Source: Selaginella moellendorffii (lineage: Eukaryota > Streptophyta > Lycopodiopsida > Selaginellales > Selaginellaceae). Taken from it: 64,000 nt of DNA. The stretch spans positions 868,322 through 932,321 of the forward strand of contig NW_003314267.1 in assembly GCF_000143415.4 (NCBI RefSeq), in the 5' to 3' direction. Numbering within the stretch: the first letter of the stretch is position 1; each line of letters starts with the position of its first letter. Under the pieces are notes generated by a model. The model did no database searches. It was not told the origin of the DNA and was given only the letters and a program-made list of their open reading frames with translations. Made by a program: the position numbers and the translations under genes. Positions 21,054-33,967 of this stretch are shown here, in pieces.

Positions 21054-23873
21054 TCACCTTTGACGCGAGCATATATAGTTTGACATCAACACATAGCTTC
21101 CAGAGCTTGTGTCCACCACTCCCAGTCCCTCCAATCTTTGCAGCGTTTCGAAACAAGTTTTTCCAATAGCATCGTTCTTCCATTTGCAGCACGCATCCAG
21201 CAAACAAATCCACAAAGGTACAACGTTTTCTCTGTCCCCGAGCTCCAGCACCATAGCCAGTGCCTCCTCCAACTTATTCGCCTGCCCAAGCAAATCCACC
21301 ATCACTCCATAGTGTTTGAGACTTGGTTTCAATCCATACAGCGTCACCATCCTCTCAAAGTAGCTCTTTCCTTCCGTGACGAGACCAGCGTGATTGCAAG
21401 CGGAGAGAACACTCAAGAAAGTTATCTCGTTTGGTTCCAGCAGCTCCTGTTCTTCCAAACTCTTTAGTAAATTAAATGCACTGGCGGCATCTCCCTGGCG
21501 ACTGTATCCATCCAGCATCGAGTTCCAAGTGATCAAGTCCTTCTCCTCGTCCCCAACAAGGGAAAATCTTTCTTCTGCCTCAGCAATGCTTCCACATTTG
21601 CCGTAGAAATCGATGATTGAGTTCACCACCATCAAGTTCTTGTGAAGTCCAGCGTTTCGGACCTCGGCCTCGATCTTCCTACCAGTTTCAAGAGCTCCAT
21701 AGTTTCCACAGGCCTTGAGAACTGCCGTGAAAGTTGTGGCATCAGATGATACTCCGGAAGCTCGCATTCTCGAGTAGAGATCGAGAGCTTTCTCGGCATC
21801 ACCACCCTCCGCATAGCCTCGGATGATCGAAGTCCATGCCACCACATTTGGATTGGAAATCTTTTCAAAAACTTGGCAAGCCTTCGCCAGGCTTCCACAC
21901 TTGACGTAAGTATCCACTAAGCTACTCGCTACAAAAACATGTTCTTCCAATCCATATCGCCTCGCATCCAAATGAAACTCTCCAGCTTTCTCCAAACACA
22001 TATTTTTATCCACGAGAGATTGGTTTACGTACAAGGCAGCACAGGCCTTTAGAGCAGCCAAGATAGTCACTGGATTTGGAGGAATTCCTTCTTCGTCGCG
22101 CATTCTATAGTAGAGCTTCAGAGCCATTTCTTCTTGTCCACACTCGGCATAACCCGTGATCATACAGTTCCAGGACACTAGATCTCGCTGTCTCATATTT
22201 TCAAACACTTTGCGAGAGTCTTCCATATCCCCACACTTTGCGTATGTTTCTACAAGCCGGCTAGCGACAAAAACATTGCATTCCAGTCCATCCTTCCAAG
22301 CTTCACGATGGATTTCTCTCACTTTTGATTGTAGCTTGTCAGTTTCCATCTTATGGCATTCTTTGAGCTTGGAACTTAGCTCGTGATCTTTCTCATGTTC
22401 TTTGCTTAAACTCTCAGCTAGACTCACACAAGCCTTGAGCACGGCAAGGTAAGTGATAGCATCTGGTTTCCATCCCTCGTTTCTCATCATCTCAAAGATC
22501 TTCAATCCCATTTTGCCCTCTTTACATTCACCATAGCCTGCTATAAGACAATTCCAAGAGACTGTGTCTTTGTCTACCATACAATCAAAAACTTGCTGGG
22601 CGCCCAGCATTTCCCCACACTTGGCATAAAAATCTAGCACACAATTCCCCATAACAATGTTAGATTCAATCCCACTCCTCACAACTCTTGCTAGAACAAC
22701 TTGTTTGCCATGTTGAGCCTTTGCCACCTTATTATTAGCTCCTGCCAGTGCATGTAATACTGCTGCATATGTGATTGTGTCAGCTTGAATCCCCTTGTCA
22801 AGCATTCGAGAGAAAAACTCAATCGTTCTACCTGTGTCACCTTTCTGGGCGTACCCTGATATCATCCCTGTCCAAGACACCAAGTCGGGAGTCATTATTT
22901 TCTCAAACACACCATTAGCTTCTTCCATGCTTCCACACCTTGCATACATTTCCACCAGCGAGCTCGCTACAAAGGGATGATTTCCATGGCCATGTTTGAG
23001 AGCTTGAGAGTGGATCGATCGCCCCTTTCTCAAAACATCTCTAATCTTCTCTTGTTGATTTTCCATTTGATCTTTCCTTGTTACTAGAACATTCACACAA
23101 GCTTTGAGAGCAGCAACAAATGTAACATTGTTTGGATAGCATTCACTCGATTGCATCTCGTCAAAGAGATCCAAAGCAAGTTCGCCATGGCCAAGCTCTG
23201 CGTACCCCTGGATCATTGCTGTCCATGAAACAACCGTGCGCTGCGTGATCCTGTCAAAAACTCGTCGAGCATCGCCCAAGCTCCCACATTTTGCATACAT
23301 ATCCACCAAAGAGTTTGCCACGAAAATGTGTGTATCATCACCACTGGCTGCTGCTTGGGCATGTAGATCTCGCCCTCGTTTCAAGCTCTGTGCTTTGACA
23401 AGCTCCGCACCAACAAGAGTTTTCTTCTCCTTGTCTGCAAGAGCAATGCAAGCACGTAGAGCAGCAAGATAAGTCACGAAATTTGCTGGAATTCTGGCTT
23501 CTTCTCTCAGCTGCGAGAAGAGCTCTAAGCCAAGCTCGCCATTTTGATTCTCGGCACAAGCTTTGATGATACAATTCCAAACGACGATTGATCTACGCTC
23601 TCGGACACTCTGGAAAACTCTGGTGGCCTCAACCAAGTTTCCACACTTGGAGTACATGTCTATTAACGTGCTCGCAACACGAACGTCAAGGCTTCTCTCA
23701 CCGAACCTGGCTTCTATGCTGTGGATTTTCTTGCCGGATTCTATGTCTTGTGAAATGCTGCAAGCTTTCAATGCGGCCACCACCACTGCAACACTGGGCC
23801 GATCTCCTGTTTCCACAATCCTAATATAAGTTCTGAGTGCAGGTGGAGCACCCCTTGATGGTGGGTTTTGCAT
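21054..23873 (-). CDS. PLS-class pentatricopeptide repeat protein
   Basis: This is an intronless 939-residue protein made almost wholly of PPR repeats in the P-L-S pattern. Recurring signatures are DMYAKCGSLGDARRVFD, VVSWTAMIQGYAELG and TFVAALKAC, with spacers rich in Lys/Glu between some blocks. Such proteins bind organellar RNA base by base and take part in C-to-U editing, splicing or cleavage in plastids or mitochondria. The C terminus reaches an E-type motif (PLWICLLDACCKWKN ... SGSYVLMSN) but ends ten codons later, so the DYW deaminase domain is absent. The stop follows a point where the family usually reads SNIYA; here the frame reads SNYICS. No strong targeting peptide is evident, so the organelle is uncertain. 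Confidence 0.93.
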   Translation of the reverse strand: MQNPPSRGAPPALRTYIRIVETGDRPSVAVVVAALKACSISQDIESGKKIHSIEARFGERSLDVRVASTLIDMYSKCGNLVEATRVFQSVRERRSIVVWNCIIKACAENQNGELGLELFSQLREEARIPANFVTYLAALRACIALADKEKKTLVGAELVKAQSLKRGRDLHAQAAASGDDTHIFVANSLVDMYAKCGSLGDARRVFDRITQRTVVSWTAMIQGYAELGHGELALDLFDEMQSSECYPNNVTFVAALKACVNVLVTRKDQMENQQEKIRDVLRKGRSIHSQALKHGHGNHPFVASSLVEMYARCGSMEEANGVFEKIMTPDLVSWTGMISGYAQKGDTGRTIEFFSRMLDKGIQADTITYAAVLHALAGANNKVAKAQHGKQVVLARVVRSGIESNIVMGNCVLDFYAKCGEMLGAQQVFDCMVDKDTVSWNCLIAGYGECKEGKMGLKIFEMMRNEGWKPDAITYLAVLKACVSLAESLSKEHEKDHELSSKLKECHKMETDKLQSKVREIHREAWKDGLECNVFVASRLVETYAKCGDMEDSRKVFENMRQRDLVSWNCMITGYAECGQEEMALKLYYRMRDEEGIPPNPVTILAALKACAALYVNQSLVDKNMCLEKAGEFHLDARRYGLEEHVFVASSLVDTYVKCGSLAKACQVFEKISNPNVVAWTSIIRGYAEGGDAEKALDLYSRMRASGVSSDATTFTAVLKACGNYGALETGRKIEAEVRNAGLHKNLMVVNSIIDFYGKCGSIAEAEERFSLVGDEEKDLITWNSMLDGYSRQGDAASAFNLLKSLEEQELLEPNEITFLSVLSACNHAGLVTEGKSYFERMVTLYGLKPSLKHYGVMVDLLGQANKLEEALAMVLELGDRENVVPLWICLLDACCKWKNDAIGKTCFETLQRLEGLGVVDTSSGSYVLMSNYICSRQR

Positions 23874-24401
23874 TTGGAGTGCTGGATTAATGTGTGAAAT
23901 ACTACTCTACTCGTTCAACAGGTGACTATTGAGGGTATGTGCTGAAAGCATAGAGATCCAAGATGCCGTGCCTTGCTCCAGCTTGCAATGAATACATTTA
24001 AGTCACCTTTTTCACTATCTCATTTTGCAGGATGCTGTAACAAGTGTTTTGCATGAGACAAGTTTTTTTCTGGAGCATCATTTGTCCAACTTCCTTTCCT
24101 TCAACATAATGCCCTTTCTGGGCATTTGCAGAATCATTCATTCCGAATCGGATCTCTCAAAATTATCCTTCTCCCCTTCACCTTTGTAATGGCATTACAA
24201 ACCCTGTGCACATTCTTATGGCAGCCTGAGTTGATCAATCCAGGTAATACTGTTCCCTGCTCGGGCACGAAAACACCGCAGTCAGCAAAATTTGGGGCTT
24301 GAACGTTGCGCACATACAACGCAAAAATCATGGTTTTGCATTCAGATATTGTTATTCTTATTATAGGTAATTTGAAAGAGCAAATTCCAAGTATTTGTAT
24401 A
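23874..24401. other. Intergenic region upstream of the PPR gene
   Basis: It holds the likely promoter of the PPR gene. A 65-codon minus-strand frame at 24134-24331 has no recognised domain and is not called as a gene. Nothing else is supported. Confidence 0.45.
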
Positions 24402-24665
24402 TTTTAGTGGAGCGAAGTACAGTCTGGAGAGGGCTTCCACAAATGATATCAGCTAAAGAGGCGACAATGCGGCTGTCCATAAAGGATTCCTCTTGCACAA
24501 AATCATATATGTGATTCCTTGTGCTGAGTGGATTCGGGTATGGAATGTTTCTGGAAGGAGCAACATAGGGAAAATGCTGCCCTTCACAGCTCCCGCAAAG
24601 CAAACCAACGATCAGAATCTATCACATCCAAACTTGCAATCCAAAAATTGAGGTAGGGATAAACT
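24402..24665 (-). pseudogene. Decayed paralogue of the PEBP-like gene
   Basis: This region aligns with 12018-12350 in the same orientation. It shares AGAGGGCTTCC, ATGATATC, GCGGCTGTCCAT, AAATCATA, GGATTCGGGTATGG and GGAAGGAGCAAC in order, then the segment that encodes INYWIA in the intact gene. It has internal deletions, and the frame is shifted near 24555-24595. The signal-peptide exon is missing. It is a truncated duplicate about 12 kb from the intact gene. Confidence 0.75.
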
Positions 24666-24825
24666 TAATTGATGTTTTGTTGTGGGCATTTTCTCAGGAT
24701 TATACAAAGCAAAATAGCAAAATTAACACCGCAAAAACTGTCTATTTTCCATTTTCCCCTTTGATCTCCCCTTTTCACCCTAGAATAAATTCAAATGTCT
24801 AGGGTTCCCGCCTTAGGGTTCGCGA

Positions 24826-25865
24826 ATGCAAGGCAGCGCTCCATCGCGGCCCGCCACAGCTGAGGAGGAGGCATGGCTGGATGCTCAAGAGTGTCTGGAT
24901 CATGCCCACACTCAGTGGCTCTACGCCAGCGACGGAATCGCTACAGTAGCGCAGGTTTTGATCCCCAATGTCCTTTCATTTAGTCTCTATTTCTTCATGC
25001 ATTCGTTAGGATGCCCATGGCTTTGAGGATTATGGCTTTGAGAATTCCGAGGCTTTCGGGATGATGAGAGACGTGCAACAAGCGTAAATCGCCAGCCATC
25101 GAATTTACAGCTTTCTCAAGCTTTTTGTTTTTGTTTTTCCCAGCTCCGAGTTTCTTGTGAATCGAGAGATAGCAACAAAGGCGTCGTTTCATCGCCTGAG
25201 TTCCATGCGGAAGTCTGCACTGAAACTAGTAAGCATAATTGATGAGGCTATCCATACTGTTGTTCAAAACGAACGGTGCGTCTATCGCAACTCTCTAGTT
25301 TTTCTTCCTTCTAAAAGCATGCGTGTTCTTCAGGAATGCTGCCCTGGAGAAAATCGAGGCTGTGATGCAAATGAAAAACGAATGTGAGGAAGTCGCAATA
25401 GCCGAGCGAATGCAGCTCCAGTCCGAGGTTGCACTGCTTAAGCAGCAGGGAGAATGCCTGGTAGATCTCCTGGTAAGTTTTTCCTTTTCCATAAACTTCC
25501 TAGATCGATGTCTCTTCCGATGACTGACTTTGTTGGTTTTCAGGAACAAGAGAAAGACAAGAGCATTTGTGCAATCTGCTTTACAAGAGTAAGCCCTTCC
25601 CATCGATTTCTTTCTTTTTGATTTGCTCGCATTCGCGTTTGCAGCCGAGGAACGTCATCACTTTACCTTGCTGTAAGGAAGAACACTTTTCCTTTGCTTT
25701 CGGTGCTGCAACTTGACTTAGTTCTTTCTTTTCTTTTTTCTGGTTGTTGTTGCTGCAGTGCACTTCCACTACTGCAACTCGTGCCTCGATCAGCACCAGA
25801 GAACAAATCGAACTTGTCCGAGCTGCAGATGCCCGATAAGTGGGACGCTGAAGTGCAGCTTATAA
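24826..25865 (+). CDS. C3HC4-type RING finger protein with coiled coil (putative E3 ligase)
   Basis: This is a multi-exon gene. The N-terminal half is acidic and helical (EEEAWLDAQECLDHAHTQW). A charged coiled-coil region follows (KIEAVMQMKNECEEVAIAER ... LLKQQGECLVDLLEQEKD). The last exons assemble a RING finger: CAICFTRPRNVITLPC, then LHFHYCNSC, then CPSCRCPI, with eight metal ligands in C3HC4 order. The RING is completed by splicing an intron at about 25672-25759, so it is not visible in any single open frame. RING proteins transfer ubiquitin from E2 enzymes; the substrate is unknown. The protein stops soon after the RING (SGTLKCSL), so the RING is C-terminal. The leader at 24798-24822 contains CTAGGGTT and TTAGGGTT telobox-like motifs. 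Confidence 0.82.
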
Positions 25866-26404
25866 AATCCATGGCGACGTCTCTCGAAGAAATCCTTGCA
25901 GGGATCGCACGAGGAAGAGCGAAAATACTTTAAAAAAACACGAAGAAAGAAGAAAAGGAAAAAGAGCTTTTTCCACAGCTACAATGTGGAAAACACTACT
26001 ACAATGTCAATCAATCAATTCGTTCACAAACCTTGAGAAAATAATGATTATAGTGGAGAGTTTTACTTGGAAGAGTGGGGGAGTGGAAGTTATATAAGAA
26101 GAACTACTGTTCTAGTTTGTCATGGTCTGGGCATAGAGAAGCTCCACCTATAATCTCCAATGCCTACATAAAAATATTATAAAGAAGAACACAAGGGCAC
26201 AAGGAAGGTTTTGGGTTTGTGATTTTATGGAAGAAGAATATATGGCAGGGCGACACTGGCAGGGCGGGGCCGCCTGATCTCTCCGCCCCGAAATCCCTCT
26301 CGCCGGTGGATGGATCGGATCCCATGGAGTGTAGGCGCAGCTTCCAGCTCGATCAATTCATGTGGCGCCTGGCTTGGATGAGAAATCGGACCTAGGCCGG
26401 AGGT
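25866..26404. promoter_or_regulatory. 3' end of RING gene and promoter/leader of the Ste20 kinase gene
   Basis: This is non-coding sequence between two same-strand genes. It becomes GC-rich from about 26250 toward the kinase start at 26405. No specific element is identified. Confidence 0.4.
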
Positions 26405-29770
<3,366 letters not shown>

Positions 29771-29900
29771 CATGTATATTATGATTCTTCCCGGGTTTTT
29801 TTTTTTTCTTCTTTTTTTTTGCTTTCTTATTTGAAGCGGTGTTGTAAACAAGGTTTTGAAGTAAACAGGAATGTAGGAATTATAGCTATATCGTATTAGG

Positions 29901-29930
29901 TTTTAGGGTTTACAGGGACTTAGGGTTTAT
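29901..29930 (+). promoter_or_regulatory. Telobox motifs upstream of the ZNRD2-like gene
   Basis: TTTTAGGG and TAGGGTTT occur 15-45 bp before the ATG at 29944. AAACCCTAA-type teloboxes are common in promoters and leaders of plant genes for ribosome and cell-growth functions. Similar motifs precede the genes at 24826, 38745 and 58090. Confidence 0.5.
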
Positions 29931-29943
29931 AGGTGTGTGGAAA

Positions 29944-30620
29944 ATGGAGGAGCGTAGCGAGGGCGCCAGCGCGCTGATCGCCGCCAAGATGCTGCAGGGA
30001 TGGGCGCTTCTCGGCGAGCATTGTCCGGCGTGTTTGACGCCACTGATGAGGAACAAGTGAGTGTCTCTATTCGACGGTTTAGTAATTTTGGATGCTTCGT
30101 CTCTAGGGAGAAGAGGATGTATTGCGTTTCTTGCCAGCAATGGGTAGTGCGTGAGAATGAGACTGCCAAGGTCGACAAGGCTGTGAAGATCGAGAAGATT
30201 GAGGCTGGTGAAGAAGATGGAAGAGATGGGAATTCGAGCGCGGCACCTTGGAGAGATAGAGATCAACCTCCACATTTGCTTCCAAAGGTAGTCGCAACTC
30301 ATTTCCATTTTCTCATTCCACTTTTCTTTTGTTCTAGGTGTCTGAGGAGTATTGGTCACCGGAAGTGATAAGCACTGTGGAAGTCAAAATCATGGTAAGA
30401 TCAGTATCGAGTCTTGAATCCCATTTGATTGGTATTTGTTTTGTCAAAGGAGCTGCGCAAAGCCATCGACGAAACTAGAGATGTTGCGCAACTAAAACTG
30501 GTAGGCCAAGTTTCATGTTTTCTTTTTCAACACAAACGCGCAACCTTTGCTTTTCCTTGGCAGCTCATAGATACTTTAACTTCGTGCTTGACATGCCTGG
30601 AGCTTCTCCGGAAAAACTAG
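29944..30620 (+). CDS. ZNRD2/SSSCA1 (autoantigen p27)-like zinc-ribbon protein
   Basis: This is a small multi-exon gene. The N terminus contains KMLQGWALLGEHCPACLTPLMRN and, after the first intron, KRMYCVSCQQWV. Together they form the CxxC ... CxxC zinc ribbon of the Sjogren syndrome/scleroderma autoantigen 1 (ZNRD2) family, preceded by the family motif MLxGWxLL. The animal protein is linked to mitosis and centromeres; the plant role is unknown. The C-terminal part (VEVKIMELRKAIDETRDVAQ, LIDTLTSCLTCLELLRKN) is helical. The TAG at 30618-30620 overlaps the stop codon of the convergent gene on the minus strand. Confidence 0.82.
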
Positions 30621-31827
30621 CTCTCGAGCGATTCCGGCGTTCCTTTCCTCAGTCTCCGGGCCATGTAAACTTTCACGTACTCTCCGAAGCTCACTGGGCG
30701 ATACCGGGATGGATGATCCGCGTCGACGAATTCCGGTAGAGGCTTGATCGTCGCCTCCACCGCTGGGTTGAAGAAGCTGGAAATGGAGAGCCTCGCTCTT
30801 TCGGGATTAGCCAAGACTCGGTGCTCAAAACTCTTGTAACGCTTGTTGGTTGCGATCTGGAACAAAGGTAATATGGAAACTTCCATTCCGTTTCATCTTT
30901 TCTTTCTTACCTGCATTTGATCTCCAAAGTTGACGACGAGCGCTCTCCGGTTTGTGCTGATTGGCACCCATGGCGATTCTTCGTTCTTCCTCATTTGCAA
31001 GCCGGGGACATCGTCGATCAAAAGGATATTGAGGAGACCTGGAGAACAAAGAAACAATGAAGAACACGAAGGAGAATGAAAAACAAGTGAACTTTCACCT
31101 TGATCACAGTGGCTGCGAACTCCCAGCACTAGATCCGGCTGGGGGCAAGGGAGGTACCTGTTGAAGAGCAAAAGCTGGTCTAATGGATCGAATTCTCTCT
31201 CAAGACGATCGGGACGTAATCCCAGGCTCTCGGACGCAAGCGATATCACCTTGAAGGCCAAAGCTCGGATTTCCTGGCAATACTTCAGTGCTGCGCTCCT
31301 GAGAAGGAAGAAAGAATGAAGAGAAAAGAAGGAAAAGAAGAAGAAAACCTGAATGATGGAGGATTGCTTGGCCAAGTTTCGAACGTTTCTTCACTGAGTG
31401 GATGGCACTTCCCGACCACCAGGAAGTCCCTCCAGTCCTGGACGCCAGTTTCATCCAAGCGCGTCCCATATCTGGTTCCATTCATCTTTGGCTCGCCACT
31501 AAACAGTTCCATCCTTTGTTCCATCGGCTGTCCAAAGAATTCCAGTGCCGCTCGGACAATCCCCTCCATGGTCTCCTCTGAAACGCCATGGCTTGTGACT
31601 TGGAAGAATCCCCACTCCCTGGAAGCCCGCTCGATCTCGCCCACTATTCGCTGCCTGCCATGGCTGGATTCCAGATCTAGCAAATCTATCACTGGGATTC
31701 TCTCCTCGTCCTGGACCTCACCACTGAATCCATCAGAGAAGCAAACGTAAGCTTCTGGAACTTTGGTCACGCCTTGCTCCACGAGAGTTGGAACCGGAAC
31801 AGCTTGAGCGTACAAAAGAGTTCCCAT
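30617..31827 (-). CDS. 2-oxoglutarate/Fe(II)-dependent oxygenase (DOXC class)
   Basis: This is a multi-exon gene. The N-terminal DIOX_N-like domain begins with PVPTLVEQG and contains IPVIDLLDLE and EWGFFQVTSHGV. The core has the iron site HxD in the motif SHCDQGLLNILLIDDVPGLQ, the third ligand in KSFEHRVLAN, and the 2-oxoglutarate-binding RxS in RARLSISSFFNP. This is the plant family that includes flavonol synthase, gibberellin oxidases, ACC oxidase and many specialised-metabolism enzymes. I cannot assign a substrate. The start at 31827 is preferred over 31860 because MGTLLYAQ leads straight into the conserved region. Its stop (CTA at 30617-30619 on the plus strand) shares the palindrome CTAG with the stop of the gene at 29944-30620. 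Confidence 0.9.
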
Positions 31828-31916
31828 GTCGGAAAAGGAAACAGAACAAACCTCTATCACACATTCTTTTGATCTTTCTCAGTAGAACTGACCTTTATTA
31901 TTATGACAAATATCGT

Positions 31917-31977
31917 GACCTTTTTGGGTAAAATATTGTGGAGCTTTCTAAACAGAAACCAATGTGAGGGAGAACCC
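31917..31977. repeat. Direct repeat flanking SecA fragment, left copy
   Basis: This sequence of about 60 bp ends AATGTGAGGGAGAACCC and recurs at 32341-32393 in the same orientation. Matching landmarks are ACCTTTxTG, GTAAAATxTT and TGGAGC. The two copies bracket the SecA-derived segment. Confidence 0.75.
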
Positions 31978-32340
31978 TTTGATAAATCCCATTCTTCCTT
32001 TGGAAGCTCGTTGCTGATGCACGGAGACAGTTAAAAACGTAAGTAAAAGGATTAACTCTAGGCAAACGTACATTGAGAATGTCATCCATTGTCAATTGAG
32101 AGTAATCCATCATAAGCGGCACTATTGAGCACCTCATCGTATTCGAACAGCTGTTTACGGGCTTCAAAATAATAGTTTTCGACTTTTCTTTGAGCCTCGT
32201 CCAGCGATTTCGTGAGCATTTTTGACTCGATCGGCAAATCCTCGATTTAGAAAAAACCAACAAAATGACAACTACCTCACCTTTATCTTTTCACCACCAA
32301 ATATCCGAAATATGGTACCTTCTGCGGCCGCTGCCTGTAA
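31977..32340 (-). pseudogene. Captured fragment of a nuclear (plastid-type) SecA gene
   Basis: Three short blocks in order on the minus strand match consecutive parts of the SecA translocase ATPase. Block A (32281-32334) reads TIFRIFGGEKIK, as in SecA IFRIFGG. It follows TTACAG and is followed by a GTGAGG donor. Block B (about 32072-32246) reads [19 protein letters not shown] and [12 protein letters not shown], then in another frame [12 protein letters not shown], followed by a GTACGT donor. Block C (about 31977-32015) reads ELPKEEWDLSK, like the SecA segment after DDIL. Splice-like signals show the fragment came from genomic DNA of an intron-bearing gene, not from mRNA. Block B has lost the region after VLN and is frameshifted. 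The rest of SecA is absent, so this is a non-functional piece. Confidence 0.85.
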
Positions 32341-32393
32341 GAACCTTTATGAGTAAAATTTTATGGAGCAAAAACAAATGTGAGGGAGAACCC
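32341..32393. repeat. Direct repeat flanking SecA fragment, right copy
   Basis: This is the second copy of the repeat at 31917-31977, with a few substitutions and small gaps. It touches the acceptor-like TTACAG in front of SecA block A. Confidence 0.75.
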
Positions 32394-32409
32394 TATCACT
32401 CAAAATACA

Positions 32410-32430
32410 CCCTAAACCCTAAACCCCTAA
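32410..32430. repeat. Interstitial telomere-like repeat
   Basis: CCCTAAACCCTAAACCCCTAA is about three units of the plant telomere repeat. It sits 17 bp beyond the right flanking repeat, inside AT-rich DNA and far from any start codon, so it is more likely an interstitial scar than a promoter telobox. Confidence 0.7.
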
Positions 32431-33469
32431 GTATATTTTAGGTATATTCATTACCAAATTATTTAAATTAAAATTTTCATTAATAAAATTTAGATATCTT
32501 ATTTTAAATCATTATTTTTAGTTTTAATTAATTTTAATTTTCATAAGCAGGATGGTAGTGGATATACTAAGAATATTTTTGGATATTCTAGAATATTTTA
32601 CCATCTAACAGTTGTTATTCATTTATATTAGTCTTGTATTTATAAATTATAAACATGTTTATAATTTATAAATTTTCTTAAATCCTTTCTAGCATATTCT
32701 TTGTTATTCTATCATCTGGAATAACTTAATCTTGTTTTTATAAATTACAAACATGCTTATAATTATAAACTTTATTTGATCAATTGGATTAATAAGTAAG
32801 AATAACACTCTATTTTGATACAAAATGGTAAAAATTTATTTTTAACACCAAATTTATTTTCTCACAAATAAAATTTCTCCTTCTCACAATTTCCATTAAG
32901 AAAGGTTTTCCTCAGTTTGTTAACATTTCTTCTATAGTATAGCTTGAGGAATAGCTTCTCGAGCTTTTGTCTCTTTCTTAAACTTACATAAGTGCTCCAC
33001 ATTTGCAAATTTGAGTAGTGCAAGAGATTGAGATTTATTTTTGAATCAAGTCAAATTTCTCTCCCCTTGTGTTTTTAAGTGTTTGATTATAATTGCTTTT
33101 ACATTTGGGAGAGTTTGAATACTCCAAGCTGTTTGGATATTATGGCTTTGGTCTTCAAAATAATATTTAGTTAAAGCTAAAAAACTTTTGCATTAGGTTT
33201 TGTAAATGGCTCTTGATGCTGGGAGGACACTCCTTCCCACAATATACTAAGGTTTGCAAGTAAGAAGGTTGTGTTTTTACTCAATGCTTGTTTCGACACA
33301 GAGAACATAAATCAAAAGAAAGCTTGCCTTAAGAAAATAGTCTTCTATTGGGCGTAGGGCTTTGCTAGGAAATGGCGGATTTCCACTAACAAGTTTGATA
33401 AGGTAAAACAAAATCAATGAAATTTGTCATTAATTAAGTTGATATGCACCACAGAGGCTTACGCACTGG
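32431..33469. other. AT-rich intergenic DNA
   Basis: The stretch is more than 70% A+T by eye, with no supported gene or long repeat. Confidence 0.6.
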
Positions 33470-33967
33470 TTGGAGAGCAAATACTATTCCAGCAATGAGA
33501 GGCACGAGGTTTCGAGGGCAGCAGAACTTGCACGCCTCACATTGGGTGTTTTTGACGAACCAGTGGGGAAACTTGGGATAACACCCAAAGCATCACAGGT
33601 TGTGACGCTTCTCACTCGAGACCAATTCTGGGACTTGTGTTCGGATATGTTGGACGAGCGATCCAAGCAGCACGAGGAATGGATTGAGCAGACCTTCACT
33701 GATGACCAAGATCTCAACTTCGTGCGCTACTTGAGGGAGGAGGAACGAAAGAACTCTCATTTTGGAAGTTTGGAACCACAAAGATTCACTAGTTTATTAT
33801 TGCTTTCGACAAATCCAGAAAGAGCTCGATCCATAGTCAATCTCTCCGACAGCGCTCGCATCCGCAAGGAAAGTAATGCCAACCAGATTGAGGTTTGCAA
33901 ACTCACTGTTAGCTGCAGACTCCAGAGCTATGGTAGAGATCTGGTTCATTTTGACTTCAAGGCCTGA
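33470..33967 (+). CDS. Uncertain ORF, possible exon with Spa2-homology-like motif
   Basis: This open frame of 165 codons is preceded by CACAG at about 33453, so it may be an exon and not a full gene. The segment KASQVVTLLTRDQFWDLCSDMLDERSK loosely resembles the Spa2-homology (GIT) repeat pattern, in which LxxLSxxQFxELSTDVYDE is typical. The match is weak. From 33797 on it overlaps the last exon of a better supported minus-strand gene, so its real 3' part is doubtful. It may be a relic of a larger gene. Confidence 0.3.
   Translation: MESKYYSSNERHEVSRAAELARLTLGVFDEPVGKLGITPKASQVVTLLTRDQFWDLCSDMLDERSKQHEEWIEQTFTDDQDLNFVRYLREEERKNSHFGSLEPQRFTSLLLLSTNPERARSIVNLSDSARIRKESNANQIEVCKLTVSCRLQSYGRDLVHFDFKA

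Noticed and set aside
24134-24331. 65-codon minus-strand frame as a gene
   Set aside because: There is no recognised motif, no supporting neighbours, and the length is within chance.
33797-33967. 3' part of the plus-strand ORF as coding sequence
   Set aside because: It is antisense to the last exon of the aspartic-protease-like gene, which has consistent splice sites and an in-frame total length.
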